64,000 bases of DNA. It comes from Nakaseomyces glabratus. Its lineage: Eukaryota; Ascomycota; Saccharomycetes; Saccharomycetales; Saccharomycetaceae. Of this stretch, positions 21,201-30,030 are shown piece after piece. The notes beneath the pieces were generated by a model, which searched no databases, was not told the DNA's origin, and was given only the letters and a program-made list of their open reading frames with translations. The translations under genes were made by a program, and so were the position numbers. Each line of letters starts with the position of its first letter. The first letter of the stretch is position 1. Where the stretch lies: contig NC_088954.1 of assembly GCF_010111755.1 (NCBI RefSeq), positions 496,001 through 560,000 of the forward strand. The letters run 5' to 3'.

Positions 21201-21334
21201 TCACCTGGGAACAGCAGATCAGACTGCGAGAAAGTCCTGTATCCGAAGACATCCTTGACCTGAGCGGTCAGCACAGCGTTTATCGCGTCCGTAGCTGGTC
21301 CATACGGACCTTCAAAGGGGTTTACCACAGACAT
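18242..21334 (-). CDS. MET10: Sulfite reductase (NADPH) flavoprotein alpha subunit
   Basis: 1030 residues (S. cerevisiae Met10 is 1035). The N-terminal half resembles pyruvate:ferredoxin oxidoreductase gamma-type domains, as in yeast Met10. An acidic linker (EEPVEEKAETDEEEEDEIRE, about residues 570-590) leads to the FAD/NADP reductase half: RREYSIASS for FAD binding, GLGTGLAPFKAIVEE for NADPH, YLFLGSRHKREEYLYGE, and a C-terminus YILEVY with the aromatic residue stacking on FAD. It passes electrons from NADPH to the Met5 hemoprotein to reduce sulfite to sulfide in methionine and cysteine synthesis. A Met31/32-type site lies upstream. Confidence 0.98.
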   Translation of the reverse strand: MSVVNPFEGPYGPATDAINAVLTAQVKDVFGYRTFSQSDLLFPGDEKAHIRQLDVRAGAGATPLGYASGKAGRAGLVGIIAPSYSLPYFHRALAQAGDSRVVLNVGALGYDSESGAVTNDYVTALDSAAKLGYGVVTPVSTKEVAATTLLTVAVSKFAKARGAVHLFDGLNYSRAIGVVPALDFDKQADIIKKLEKLLPSIDSNSFEDVLGKFNEVSGLKIHNFQTQNVESAEVIYVTHGSLESELFIDAVKNSFQSNVGVIAVRVPLPFNVEKFTAVIPKTAKKIVVIGQSLTGDSSSLLKSRVSAALFYSNRRDIQVSEYLYKPDFVWSPAAIKQIIETFSPVDTISIGEDSKGTSKSFIYWASDKSINIDLASKLALSFSFTSGSHISFRSKYDNINNAGTYQAQLVNSDHETAILSNIDAADVSIVEDSALLNHFNIIATIKKGGVLVVATSKSTKDVDLSQVESYTENLKFPVHFLNAVAERNINLYVVDKTAIESERFIGYIIQALVWNLTTKRGLEQHIQDVWNSASAEDKTTAPEFADQILKGVESSVKVISTDLYPDFAKLEEPVEEKAETDEEEEDEIRELPIFPIETSFNVSQSSQKLYPEAEVNSKSSIAKALAFKEAYETTEELRPDLPVKNFVVKVKENRRVTPEDYDRYIFHIEFDISGTGLKYDIGEALGIHARNNEEQVREFLKSYGLDETDIVFVPNKDNNGKLEASSVLHAFIDKLDIFGKPPKRFYEALVEYATDEEEKKKLQKLVTPAGAVELKKYQDVEYYTYADIFELYPSARPPLEELVTIISPLKRREYSIASSQKVHPNEVHLLIVVVDWIDNKGRKRFGQASKYISELSVGSELVVSVKPSVMKLPPSPKQPVIMSGLGTGLAPFKAIVEEKLWQKEQGEEIGEVYLFLGSRHKREEYLYGELWEAYKDAGIITHIGAAFSRDQPQKIYIQDRIRESLPALKSAMVDKEGAFYLCGPTWPVPDITQALQDIYAADAGEKGLKVNLGDIIEELKESSRYILEVY

Positions 21335-21465
21335 GTTTGGCTTTTGTTAGTGGGTTACCTCTCATTCATTATGTACTAAAGTTGCACAGTGTTCAAACCA
21401 TTACAGTGCAACAACAGCTTATTTATATACAACTACTTTGGTGTCTCGAGAATATTTCACAAGAA

Positions 21466-21473
21466 GCCACAGT
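21466..21473 (-). promoter_or_regulatory. MET10: Met31/Met32-type site upstream of MET10
   Basis: GCCACAGT here is ACTGTGGC on the coding strand of MET10, the core recognised by the Met31/32 zinc-finger proteins that recruit Met4 to sulfur genes. It lies about 135 bp before the start codon. A TCATGTGA near 21592 is a weak Cbf1-like companion. Confidence 0.5.
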
Positions 21474-21525
21474 AGCACTTTATCCGTTATTGCAGCAGCA
21501 AACCTTATCTAGTCCTCTGTGTGTA

Positions 21526-21550
21526 TGTGATGTGATGTGATGTGATGTGA
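21526..21550. repeat. TGTGA pentanucleotide microsatellite, 5 copies
   Basis: Five exact TGTGA units, continuing into a GT-rich tract to about 21580. It lies roughly 190 bp upstream of MET10. Confidence 0.95.
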
Positions 21551-22093
21551 TGTGTGTATGTGTGTATTTGTGTGTGTGGAGGAGATGTGGTCATGTGATA
21601 TTCTTGTCCTCCTTTCTCTCTGTGTATGGACGTGTGAATGTGTGCTAAGTCAGGTGATGTTGTACTCGTATTTATGGATATACCAGGATACGTATTATAT
21701 ATCATATGATATAACGTGTATAGGTATATTATATACGTATAGAAGTACGTGTTCATGTGCATGTGACAAATGTTTGCCAAGTTTCTTTATGTTCTGCGGG
21801 AGTTTAGTGGCCCCCCCATTTTCTTGGTGTTTTTGCGCGTACAGTTCTCTGTGGTACCCACACACACAGAGAGAGGGACACTACACTGCTTCTACGGGGG
21901 TTTAAGTGGAAAGAATGGATAGAAGATCACTTACTTCCCAGCCCAATTTTGCTACTTTGATCTACACAAATGTGACACATACAGGCAAGTTGTATTATAA
22001 ATTAAGCTCTGGCATTTTGAAACTTGTTTCAGGACTAGGACTTAGAAGTACAAGTCTGGTATACTGGGACATACTTACAAATAGATCAACAAA

Positions 22094-22801
22094 ATGTTCA
22101 CTGGTATTGTGGAGCTTATGGGCACTGTGAGGGAGTACAACCCTTACGATGACACTGAGAGTGGCGGACAAGGTGTGTCCATCACCATTGAAAATGCACA
22201 TGATATCCTTGGCGACTGCCACATCGGCGACTCCATTGCCGTTAATGGTATCTGCCTGACCGTGACGGAGTTCGACTCGGACTCCTTCAAAGTGGGTATC
22301 TCCCCGGAGACCATCCGCCGGACCAACGTTGCCTCGTGGACTCCCGGCAGCAAAGTCAACCTGGAGAGGGCTGTGTCGCAGGAAGTGCGGTTCGGTGGGC
22401 ATTACGTGCAGGGCCACGTAGACACCGTTGCCACTATAATGTCCATTACCAACGAGGGCAACTCTATATTGTTCGGTTTCAAGCTGCGCGACGCCCAGTA
22501 CAACAAGTATATAGTTGAGAAGGGTTTCATCTGCATCGATGGTACTTCCCTGACAGTCACGGGTATCGACGAGGACGACACTTTCTTTATCAGCATGATC
22601 AAGCACACACAGGAGCACGTCGTGATGCCTCTGAAGTCCCTGGGTGACGAGGTCAACATAGAAGTCGACTTGACTGGTAAAGTCATCGAGAAACAAATAG
22701 AAGTCACTTTGCAGAGCCAGATCAGGGACGAAAACTCTGCATTGCACGCCGTGATCGAAAAACTTATCGATGAAAAGGTCAAGAAATACCTGAACGCCTA
22801 G
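22094..22801 (+). CDS. RIB5: Riboflavin synthase
   Basis: 235 residues (238 in S. cerevisiae). Two tandem lumazine-binding beta-barrel domains: the first opens with the diagnostic MFTGIVE and contains GDSIAVNGICLTV; the second contains GGHYVQGHVD at its boundary and FICIDGTSLTVTGID. It dismutates two 6,7-dimethyl-8-ribityllumazine molecules to riboflavin, the last step of vitamin B2 synthesis. The coding region is clearly GC-richer than its surroundings. Followed by RCF3 and MTC4, the YBR256C-YBR255 order. Confidence 0.98.
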   Translation: MFTGIVELMGTVREYNPYDDTESGGQGVSITIENAHDILGDCHIGDSIAVNGICLTVTEFDSDSFKVGISPETIRRTNVASWTPGSKVNLERAVSQEVRFGGHYVQGHVDTVATIMSITNEGNSILFGFKLRDAQYNKYIVEKGFICIDGTSLTVTGIDEDDTFFISMIKHTQEHVVMPLKSLGDEVNIEVDLTGKVIEKQIEVTLQSQIRDENSALHAVIEKLIDEKVKKYLNA

Positions 22802-23072
22802 TTACTTCTCTTATATATGCAGTTTCGACATTTACTGAAGACCATGTACTTTTACAAATACCAATCAGCAATATTATGTGTAGCATTGCATCATTTGCCA
22901 TAGTGCATGCTGCTTCTCTCTTTCTACGCATTTATACTCAGGGCATCGAAAAACCCGACAAAATTCTTGACACCTTCTTATATAAGGGATCATAAGAACC
23001 AATAAACATAGTCATAGTTGCCATCCTCCTACTGATTGGCGTGTAAGCTATCCCCATATCATTATAATCGCA

Positions 23073-23591
23073 ATGGCCGGCAAAGTACAACCTATTCACC
23101 ATGACACCCAGACGGTGCAACAACTAACTAAAGAGGTAAGTTAAAATGATTCATCCTATTGGTAATCCTCGAGCAAATAATTTTACTAACAAAGAGTCAT
23201 TATATTTGAATCCTCAGATATACTCGCAAAACTGAGAAATTAGCGAGTGATGAATGCTTGTGGTTTACAATATTACGACTAATATTAACAGATCGCCATT
23301 GCTGCAGGTATCGGTGCAGTTCAAGGTGCTCTAATAAGTATCACTACTGCACTTTTACTGAGAAGATATTCAACAATTTACAGAAATGTTAGAACACAGG
23401 TAAGAGTGTTCTATCATATATCCTGGATTTCGATGGGTGCTGTCTTTAGAGCGGATAAGCAACTAATCAAGTTCCAATCGAAATACTATGAGAACGAAGT
23501 GAAGAGAAGAGAGAGGATACTTGATGAAGCAGCAGAAAGGGGCATATTCTTGGAGGAAGAGAGTGTTGCTCAAAGTACTGTCACCAAGTAA
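23073..23591 (+). CDS. RCF3: Respiratory supercomplex factor 3, two exons
   Basis: Exon 1 is 23073-23135 (MAGKVQPIHHDTQTVQQLTK plus E) and exon 2 is 23292-23591, giving 120 residues, the same length as S. cerevisiae Rcf3 (YBR255C-A), which also has an intron here. The protein has a short hydrophilic start, a membrane helix around GIGAVQGALISITTALLL (about residues 26-45) and a second hydrophobic stretch VRVFYHISWISMGAVF (about 60-75), then a charged C-terminal helix RRERILDEAAERG. It is a Hig1-related inner-membrane protein associated with cytochrome oxidase. Unspliced RNA stops two codons into the intron. Tail-to-tail with MTC4. Confidence 0.93.
23136..23291 (+). other. RCF3: RCF3 intron (156 nt)
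   Basis: Donor GTAAGT at 23136, acceptor TTAACAG ending 23291. TACTAAC at 23184-23190 is a perfect branch site but lies about 100 nt from this acceptor. A nearer CAG at 23215-23217 would join exon 1 to a frame that stops after five codons, so the distal acceptor is required by the conserved protein sequence. Confidence 0.88.
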
Positions 23592-23816
23592 AGGACTTTA
23601 TAAAATGCATTCAACATAAGGCAATTCAAAGTATACTAATATCATTCTTGAAATTATGCAATAATATATTTAACAAATAAAATCCATACAGATGTAATGT
23701 ATTTAATGTACCTGACATTCCTAATATATATATATAAATATGCGAACCCTCTTGCAAAGAAACTTTAATGAAAGAAAGAAAATGTTCTGAAATTAATATC
23801 ATAATCGTAACAATTA

Positions 23817-26180
23817 CTACCATAAAACGTTCTTGGCAATCTTCAACACGACTATCACTGCCAATTTGATGTTTTTTACAATGAATACAACAAGCCATAC
23901 ACTCCACAGAAAACCAACAATTGTGTATTCAAGTAACCGGTAGACCAATTTAGTCATCTTAGGTGCATGGACAACTTTAGAATTACCATAACGCTCTGAG
24001 TTCTCCTGGAATAATTTCAGTTTTAAAGTAAGTGTTGTATTGATATCACTTAAAATTCTATCACTAGACGAGATTAAAGAATCGACACGGATGGAGTAAT
24101 CATTTAATAGTTTCGATGTCCAGTCATTACCGATCTTCAGTACTTTAACCAGTTCGTTTTGATAGTTGTTCAAAACCTCCGTTGTGCTGGCTATCGTGGC
24201 ATCTGCATCATGATCAACTTTTACCATGTTCCTTCTATGAATCTCCTTCTTCTTAACTAAGTCATGTGTCATCCTTCTGTGTTTCATTAATGTCATAGTG
24301 CTTGAAATATACTTCATATCCTGCCAGTATCTTTGCAATTGCCAGTCTACGTTAGTGTTTTTTATGTTGGCACGTATAGATAATTCATTAGATGATTCAT
24401 CATCACCGCCATCTTTACTATTTTCAGCAATAGTGTCAAATTGGTTATCGGTTTTTAAGTGCTCAACTGGGATGTCACTTAGTAGAATACTCTTCTTCTG
24501 GTTTGTTAAAGCCTCCGCTGGAGACATATACTGGACATTTCCCATTATAATACCACTGCTACTATTGCTGCTGGATTCACTGTTTATTACTGACTTTGTG
24601 GTTTCAGTTCCATGAGAGCCTGACTTCCCTTCCTTACTATTCTTTCCTTCTTTTAAAGCCTCCTTTAAGTCTTTTGCATGGGAAATATTACTTAGACTAT
24701 TTTGACCCGTCAATGTTCCATTAATATTCGTACCACTATTGACTGTTATTGCTTTGTTGACTGCATCGGTTAAACCATTAGTTACTATGTTTATTGGAGC
24801 TCCAATTTCCTCTGGGATGTTGGCAATATTCATTGTTGTTCCAGTTACATCATTAACCTTTTTGGACAGTTTGTTAGCTGATTTTGACCACTTTTTAGGT
24901 TTTTTACCTATAACTTTCTCCAATCTATGTAGATGGTTTTTATCTCCATATTTACTGGAATTTACCGACTGGTTTGAATATTGGTCGGAAATTGAATTTA
25001 TTGATGTTCTCCTTGTGTTAGGAGTAGCATTTATTTCCAGATGCGAGTGTAAATTATCGTCAGACTTCCCTGAATTGGAATTGTTCTTCGTACTATCAGG
25101 AGAAGATTTTCTTTTATCTGACAACAGACTTTCATTTGGAGAGTTACTGCTGTTGATTTTGGTTGGAGGAGCAAGACCTTCTGACTCGACCGTGCTTATA
25201 TCAGCTGTCCCTTCATTCGTGCCACTATGAGCCTGAAATTTAGATGTGCTGCTTCCTAAATCGGTTGTACTACTGTTATATGACGCAATATCATTTGAGC
25301 CTTTGGATGTTGAGTCACCAACAATATTAATCTGTGGTGGTCCATTTTGCTGTGATTGTTTTTGATTCTCCGTTTCCTCATGCTCCTCTTTTTCAGATTG
25401 CTTCTTGTGATGGTGAATATGTGGTCTGTGGCGAATTTTTTCCGAGTAATGATGCTTAGTTTTACCAGACCAAGGCTTACCATCTGGTCCAATTAATTCA
25501 TCCCAGTGTGAGGTTCTCCAAGTCATATCAGTATGCTTCTCTGTTATATCTACAAACCATGGCATCTTTTTGTTAGGTTTTGATGAAAACTGCTTTATTG
25601 CAATAAATGGTGTCTTTGATATTCCCAGCTCTCTGACGGGCATGTCATTATTCTTCTTCTTTAACTTTCTATTTCTAATTATTTGAAGCGGGTTATAAAC
25701 ACCCTCTACACCTTCATGTTTATGATCTTTCCTATCAACTTGTATGCTTCTTTCCAAGATACCGTAATAGTAATCTAGATAGATCCGGACTCTATCTGCT
25801 TTTAGTTTTGTAGTACGAGAAATAGCTTTCGTGGTTCCAGTTATGGGCAATTGCTTCTGTTGATTGATCAAATGCTGTATATTTACCCCACTACTATCTG
25901 CTACATCCTGTTCTGTTATTTGTTGCGCCATGGGGTTCATAGCATTTTCATACCCAGGCACATCTCTACCACTCCCAACGGCCTGTATACCATCTGCACT
26001 AGATATTAGCGGCCTGCTGTAGTTCAAATCGTCTAGTAAACCATATTTGTTGTCCATTAAAATCTTAGTCAATAGCTTCACCCTTTTAGGATTCACATTG
26101 CCAAACTCCAGGTTCGATTCAGTGTTGAGATTAGCTAAGTTTTGTAACTTTGAGCTTTCATCTTCTCTTACTGAGTTCAT
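23817..26180 (-). CDS. MTC4: MTC4-like protein with C-terminal membrane anchor
   Basis: 787 residues; S. cerevisiae Mtc4 (YBR255W) is 694. Mostly hydrophilic: an Asn/Ser-rich, probably disordered centre (about residues 270-600, with His-rich HHHKKQ) between two better-ordered parts. Near residues 125-255 there is RVRIYLDYYYGILERSIQVD and WRTSHWDELIGPDGKPWSGK. At the C-terminus a helical region precedes a hydrophobic hairpin VGFLWSVWLVVFIVKNIKLA (about 752-780). Mtc4's function is not well defined; it was found in synthetic interactions with a telomere-capping mutant. Synteny with RIB5, RCF3 and TRS20 supports the name; sequence identity was judged by eye only. Confidence 0.82.
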   Translation of the reverse strand: MNSVREDESSKLQNLANLNTESNLEFGNVNPKRVKLLTKILMDNKYGLLDDLNYSRPLISSADGIQAVGSGRDVPGYENAMNPMAQQITEQDVADSSGVNIQHLINQQKQLPITGTTKAISRTTKLKADRVRIYLDYYYGILERSIQVDRKDHKHEGVEGVYNPLQIIRNRKLKKKNNDMPVRELGISKTPFIAIKQFSSKPNKKMPWFVDITEKHTDMTWRTSHWDELIGPDGKPWSGKTKHHYSEKIRHRPHIHHHKKQSEKEEHEETENQKQSQQNGPPQINIVGDSTSKGSNDIASYNSSTTDLGSSTSKFQAHSGTNEGTADISTVESEGLAPPTKINSSNSPNESLLSDKRKSSPDSTKNNSNSGKSDDNLHSHLEINATPNTRRTSINSISDQYSNQSVNSSKYGDKNHLHRLEKVIGKKPKKWSKSANKLSKKVNDVTGTTMNIANIPEEIGAPINIVTNGLTDAVNKAITVNSGTNINGTLTGQNSLSNISHAKDLKEALKEGKNSKEGKSGSHGTETTKSVINSESSSNSSSGIIMGNVQYMSPAEALTNQKKSILLSDIPVEHLKTDNQFDTIAENSKDGGDDESSNELSIRANIKNTNVDWQLQRYWQDMKYISSTMTLMKHRRMTHDLVKKKEIHRRNMVKVDHDADATIASTTEVLNNYQNELVKVLKIGNDWTSKLLNDYSIRVDSLISSSDRILSDINTTLTLKLKLFQENSERYGNSKVVHAPKMTKLVYRLLEYTIVGFLWSVWLVVFIVKNIKLAVIVVLKIAKNVLW

Positions 26181-26761
26181 TTGTGAGTTTTTTTCTTTAT
26201 GTATAACTGTAGAAACTCCGTCACTAATTTTGCATCTGGATCACTATAAACTCCTGGCAAATTTAATAGTAGCTTTCTGAAAACCGACGCAAATGAAACC
26301 TAAAAAAAAAAATAGGCGGCAAATATCTGGGATTACTTCCTGTCTAAATACCGTACTGTTAAAATTATCGTTGGGGTAGTTCAGTATTCTGTAAATCTTG
26401 AACCGCAGAGACCTCCAAAAATCAGAATCTGACCCACTGTTTTCCTCTTCTTTCAAAATTCACTTGTCTTCAATATCTTTTAAGTAACAGTTATGACTGG
26501 AGTGGTGGCAACGAGTAGTATCGCCAGGTCAAGAGACTACTCCTCCGAATTATGACCGTTAATAAGCCTTGCCTGCATGCCCAAAGGCCGAGATAAGTTA
26601 CAGTGGCTTTTTTCCATGCACGTGTACCAAGCGTACTATATGATTTCAATTTGGCGAGTGAATAAAGTCAAGAAAAGGCATTTCAACAACAGTATATCTA
26701 ATAGCGAAGTTGCTTCACCTATTCGCTATGGCCCAAAGCAGTAGAGTATTTGACAATTATC
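26181..26761. other. Divergent MTC4/TRS20 intergenic region
   Basis: 580 bp. Contains an A10 run near 26302 and otherwise unremarkable AT-rich promoter DNA for two outward genes. Nothing else seen. Confidence 0.6.
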
Positions 26762-27280
26762 ATGCCTCAGTACTTTGCTATTATCGGGGATCATGACAGG
26801 CCGCTTTATGAGGCAGAGTTCACACAAGGTCCGCAAGGGTTTGTACAGGAGATCAAAGAGCTGAATCCGTTTATACTGCATGCTTCGCTGGATATTGTTG
26901 AGGATTTGCAATGGCAACAGAATGCTGGAACTGGGGTAGCTGGTGGCGCTGGGAACTCTTTCCTGCGATCCCGTAACAATGCCAACACAGACAATTGCTA
27001 TCTAGGTAAGGTGGATCATTTCTATGGGCTCGTAGTGACGGCGTATCTGACATATGGGGGTAAAAAGTTTGTGATGCTGCATGGCAGTAGTGTACCTGGT
27101 GGCAACAAGACCACTACTACTACGATTGACGATTCTATGGTACGATCATTCTATCAGGAAGTGCACGAGCTGTATATAAAGACTATAATGAACCCATTTT
27201 ACCAAGAAGGTGATGAGCTGAGGAGTCCACTATTCGACACGCGGGTGAAAGCGTTGGCTAAGAAGTATTTAGGTAAGTAG
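26762..27280 (+). CDS. TRS20: TRAPP complex subunit Trs20 (sedlin/TRAPPC2)
   Basis: 172 residues from the ATG at 26762; upstream codons in frame offer only TTG. It begins MPQYFAIIGDHDRPLYEAEF, the longin-type fold start of sedlin, and continues with FVQEIKELNPFILHASLDIV and, at the end, NPFYQEGDELRSPLFDTRVK. An insertion rich in Gly/Ala/Asn (about residues 63-80) lies in a surface loop. S. cerevisiae Trs20 is 175 residues. It is a core TRAPP subunit that tethers vesicles at the Golgi and links TRAPPIII to autophagy. Confidence 0.97.
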   Translation: MPQYFAIIGDHDRPLYEAEFTQGPQGFVQEIKELNPFILHASLDIVEDLQWQQNAGTGVAGGAGNSFLRSRNNANTDNCYLGKVDHFYGLVVTAYLTYGGKKFVMLHGSSVPGGNKTTTTTIDDSMVRSFYQEVHELYIKTIMNPFYQEGDELRSPLFDTRVKALAKKYLGK

Positions 27281-27613
27281 ATGAAAAAATTACTAAAAAG
27301 AAGAGATATTATGTAATTCCGGATAGAATATTGGTTTATGTATTAAAAAATAGTGTTATAAGGTTTTGTATCATAAGGTAAGCATTATTTTAGCATTATT
27401 TATTTCTTCAATTTATGGTCAGGTTTTATAATATATTCAATATTGTTTTAAATTACAATTGGATTCAAGCTTTCTGTTCGAGAACTTTGATTATTAATTA
27501 GTTGGACTTGTTGTACTCTCTTTCTCTGTGTATAACGTATCATAACGGAAATTATCGCAAGAAATGGAAAATAACCCGTCGAAGACAGTCTGGAAAGTGG
27601 TCAAAGCCGGCTA
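27281..27613. other. TRS20-MED22 convergent spacer
   Basis: 333 bp of strongly AT-rich 3'-end sequence between two converging genes. Nothing else seen. Confidence 0.6.
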
Positions 27614-27955
27614 TCATACATCTGATATTATTTCACTCACGCATGATTCCAGAAGTTCCGTGAGTTCCTCATGGTTTATAGAGTCCTGTTCCTTTGGAGT
27701 AAGCTGCTCGGGTATCTGTGTCAGCAGCCACTTCTCACGTATATTCCTCGTTAGCAATATGAGGTCCTGTACACCTCTCACCAGTTGTAGTGTTTGATTG
27801 TTCACCATCATTAGGCCATTAGTTACCACTGACAACTGGCAGTCTTCCGTATCCTCATTCGTCTCCATCGACGCCAGCTTTGCCAGCTCTGCGAGCTTCA
27901 CAGACAGCAGCTCGGTGGTCTGATTTAAAGTCTCCAACAATGCTTGATTGCTCAT
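27614..27955 (-). CDS. SRB6: Mediator head subunit Med22/Srb6
   Basis: 113 residues (121 in S. cerevisiae). A small all-helical protein: MSNQALLETLNQTTELLSVK, an acidic stretch (METNEDTED), then VNNQTLQLVRGVQDLILLTR and REKWLLTQIPEQ. These match the two helical halves of Srb6, which pairs with Med17 and Med11 in the Mediator head that contacts RNA polymerase II. Synteny (YBR253W next to TRS20) confirms it. Confidence 0.95.
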   Translation of the reverse strand: MSNQALLETLNQTTELLSVKLAELAKLASMETNEDTEDCQLSVVTNGLMMVNNQTLQLVRGVQDLILLTRNIREKWLLTQIPEQLTPKEQDSINHEELTELLESCVSEIISDV

Positions 27956-29763
27956 ATTATTGTATATGTAGTAGTGTTAGTTTTTGGTGTGTTTGTGTTT
28001 CTGTGTGTATTTGTTTTCTTAATCCTTGACTCAGATGATCTGAATTAATCTTGAAGTATTGATTCGCAAAAACCTTTTCAGCAAACAAATATTTTTGCAA
28101 GCAGGAAAGCGATGGGCTTTGAAAGTTGTGATTATATAGCGAAGACAAGAACTTTCAACAAGGAATTATAACACTGGTCCGGGTACAAGACTCGATTTTC
28201 TTGGCAGTATTTAAGGCATTATGGGCCATTCTCAAAAGAAGAGACTCCGAAGGGCAAAATCTACACTAATATATACAATTTTATATGTCAATCAACATTG
28301 CCTTGCCCTGAGAAAATCAGGAATTCTAAGAGAGAACTAGGAGAATATAGAGAGAGGCATTGTTCAACAATGCTCATCGAATACATCGCTATAATGGTAG
28401 AGAGCATTCAAGTTCTGAGTAGCCAGCACATCCACTTGTTTGGACAAGAGCAGTGCAGGATGAAACTGGCACATTTCCCTACAGACTTAAACTACATATA
28501 TCATACCCTTTATGTTTTAAAGTCGTATTTAACGTCAACGTGACCGCGTGACATAGAGTTCCCGGTTCCTTCCACATCCAGCACCTTGGAAGCAGTTCCG
28601 TGAATTACCGTGAATTACCGGTTGTAGGTGTTTTGCCTCGGCAGGTCACCCTATGTATATGACAGTGGAACTGTTCCGCGCGTGGCTGTCTGTGTCGGTG
28701 TCTTGTGCCAACGCTACCGGGCTGAAATCACAGAACAAAGCGACTTGATTTCACCACACACTCGGCTGCGCACCACACAATCGCACCGCTAGGGATGCCC
28801 GCGTGGCAGCTGCTATAGCCCAACTCTCTCAGTATGACCGGATCGGATCGGAGGTAGTGGTGAGAATACACATCTATATGTAATCTATAGCCCTAATGGT
28901 ACTTAGCCCTAATGGTGTTTTAACCCTAATTGTATTTAACCCTATTAGCTCTCAGAAACCCAAGATTGGGTTACACTCTCTACCCACCTGTTACAATGGA
29001 GTAGTCAACGATGATGAGGTGAATATTATCAATAGCAACCCCCAGCGAAGAGGGAGGGGGGACATCCTTGAGGTTGTTGGTCTGTTTCTTGCTAGGCTTA
29101 AGAAGAAAGCATAACATACTTTCGATGACGAATTATTATAGTTTGTCATATATCCTTATTTTTTTCTTTTTCTTTGATGTAGCTATGATGTCATAAATGT
29201 CTTATTGGGCTTATATCAACCATTGTCTTATATTAAGCATATACTGGCCTGTTGCGCAAGTTATTTGTGATAAATATCAAGGTTGAAAGACCAAAAATAG
29301 AAATTATGCTATCGAGCAAGTTCAGCTCTTTAGAAACCTGACAAATATGAACTCGATCATCACGTGTATATTTATAACCATCCCGGAATTCTTTAAAAGA
29401 CAATAAGTGTTTCTGTGCTAAATAGACATGTTATCTACTAATTGCACATGTTTATTTTTTTTCTTGCTAATATGAACTATCAAAATTCCACTATCTCTTG
29501 TCCTCCGTTAGCACAGCTATATCTTAATTAAGACAATTTGCTCAAGGCCCTATTCCAAAAAAATAAAAAAAAGAATGTGCTAACCTCCACAAAGACTGTG
29601 GTTTTATTAATTGGTCTTTGTTGTCTGAGATATTAACATTATTTCTTATCGATATAGTTACGAATTCCGGGTTTTGTAGCGATATGCTGACAATTTATCC
29701 GATTTTCTAAACACTAGTAAGTCATGAGCACAGTTCACAAAACGACTTCCAACAAATAACTAG
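27956..29763. other. 1.8-kb gene-poor region between MED22 and tRNA-Gly
   Basis: S. cerevisiae has DUT1 at this position; no dUTPase is visible here in any frame. The interval holds a visibly GC-rich block (28541-28860), a four-copy TTAGGG-like array (28889-28946), a CACGTG at 29361-29366, and AT-rich DNA up to the tRNA gene. A 72-codon frame starting inside the array is not convincing. A noncoding RNA gene is possible. Confidence 0.5.
28889..28946 (-). promoter_or_regulatory. Phased array of four Tbf1-like (ARCCCTAA) sites
   Basis: AGCCCTAAT (28889), AGCCCTAAT (28905), AACCCTAAT (28922) and AACCCTATT (28938) occur at 16-17-bp intervals; the first three are full matches to the Tbf1 motif ARCCCTAA, the reverse complement of TTAGGG. 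The intervening bases are also similar, so this is a degenerate tandem repeat. In yeasts Tbf1 marks snoRNA and some ribosomal-protein promoters as well as subtelomeres. Confidence 0.65.
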
Positions 29764-29834
29764 GCGCAAGTGGTTTAGTGGTAAAATCCAACGTTGCCAT
29801 CGTTGGGCCCCCGGTTCGATTCCGGGCTTGCGCA
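29764..29834 (+). tRNA. tG(GCC): tRNA-Gly, anticodon GCC
   Basis: 71-nt cloverleaf: acceptor arms GCGCAAG and CTTGCGC with discriminator A, A box TGGTTTAGTGG, B box GGTTCGATTCC, anticodon loop TTGCCAT giving GCC. No intron. A T-rich tract with nine consecutive T follows from about 29840 as the Pol III terminator. As far as I recall, it is identical to the S. cerevisiae gene. Confidence 0.98.
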
Positions 29835-30030
29835 ATTTCTTTTTTTTTAAAGATAATTTTGCAGTGGTCACATGATTTTTTTTAATAGGATTAAGGCTTT
29901 CCCTTTGAAGCGAATATAGCACAATTAATGGATTTTGATGCTCTATGTTGTTAGGTTTTATTATTTACATAACATATATATATACAAGAAGAGCTGCAGA
30001 AGAATAAGTTCATAATGGTCACAAGGAATA

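Larger units (their letters stand above)
21335..22093. other. Divergent MET10/RIB5 intergenic region
   Basis: 760 bp with a GT-rich microsatellite in the middle, a Met31/32-type site near MET10, and AT-rich DNA before RIB5. Open frames crossing the repeat are low-complexity and not credible genes. Confidence 0.65.

Noticed and set aside
21505..21905. Open frames across the GT-rich microsatellite upstream of MET10
   Set aside because: Low-complexity translation of a repeat.
28541..28860. Telomerase, RNase P, RNase MRP, SRP or spliceosomal RNA in the GC-rich island
   Set aside because: I looked on both strands for the conserved cores I know of these RNAs and found none; the block stays unassigned.
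28896..29114. 72-codon frame starting inside the Tbf1-like array
   Set aside because: It overlaps the regulatory-looking repeats and has no conserved features. An ATGATGA in it resembles a C box, but no matching D box (CTGA) follows, so I do not call a C/D snoRNA.
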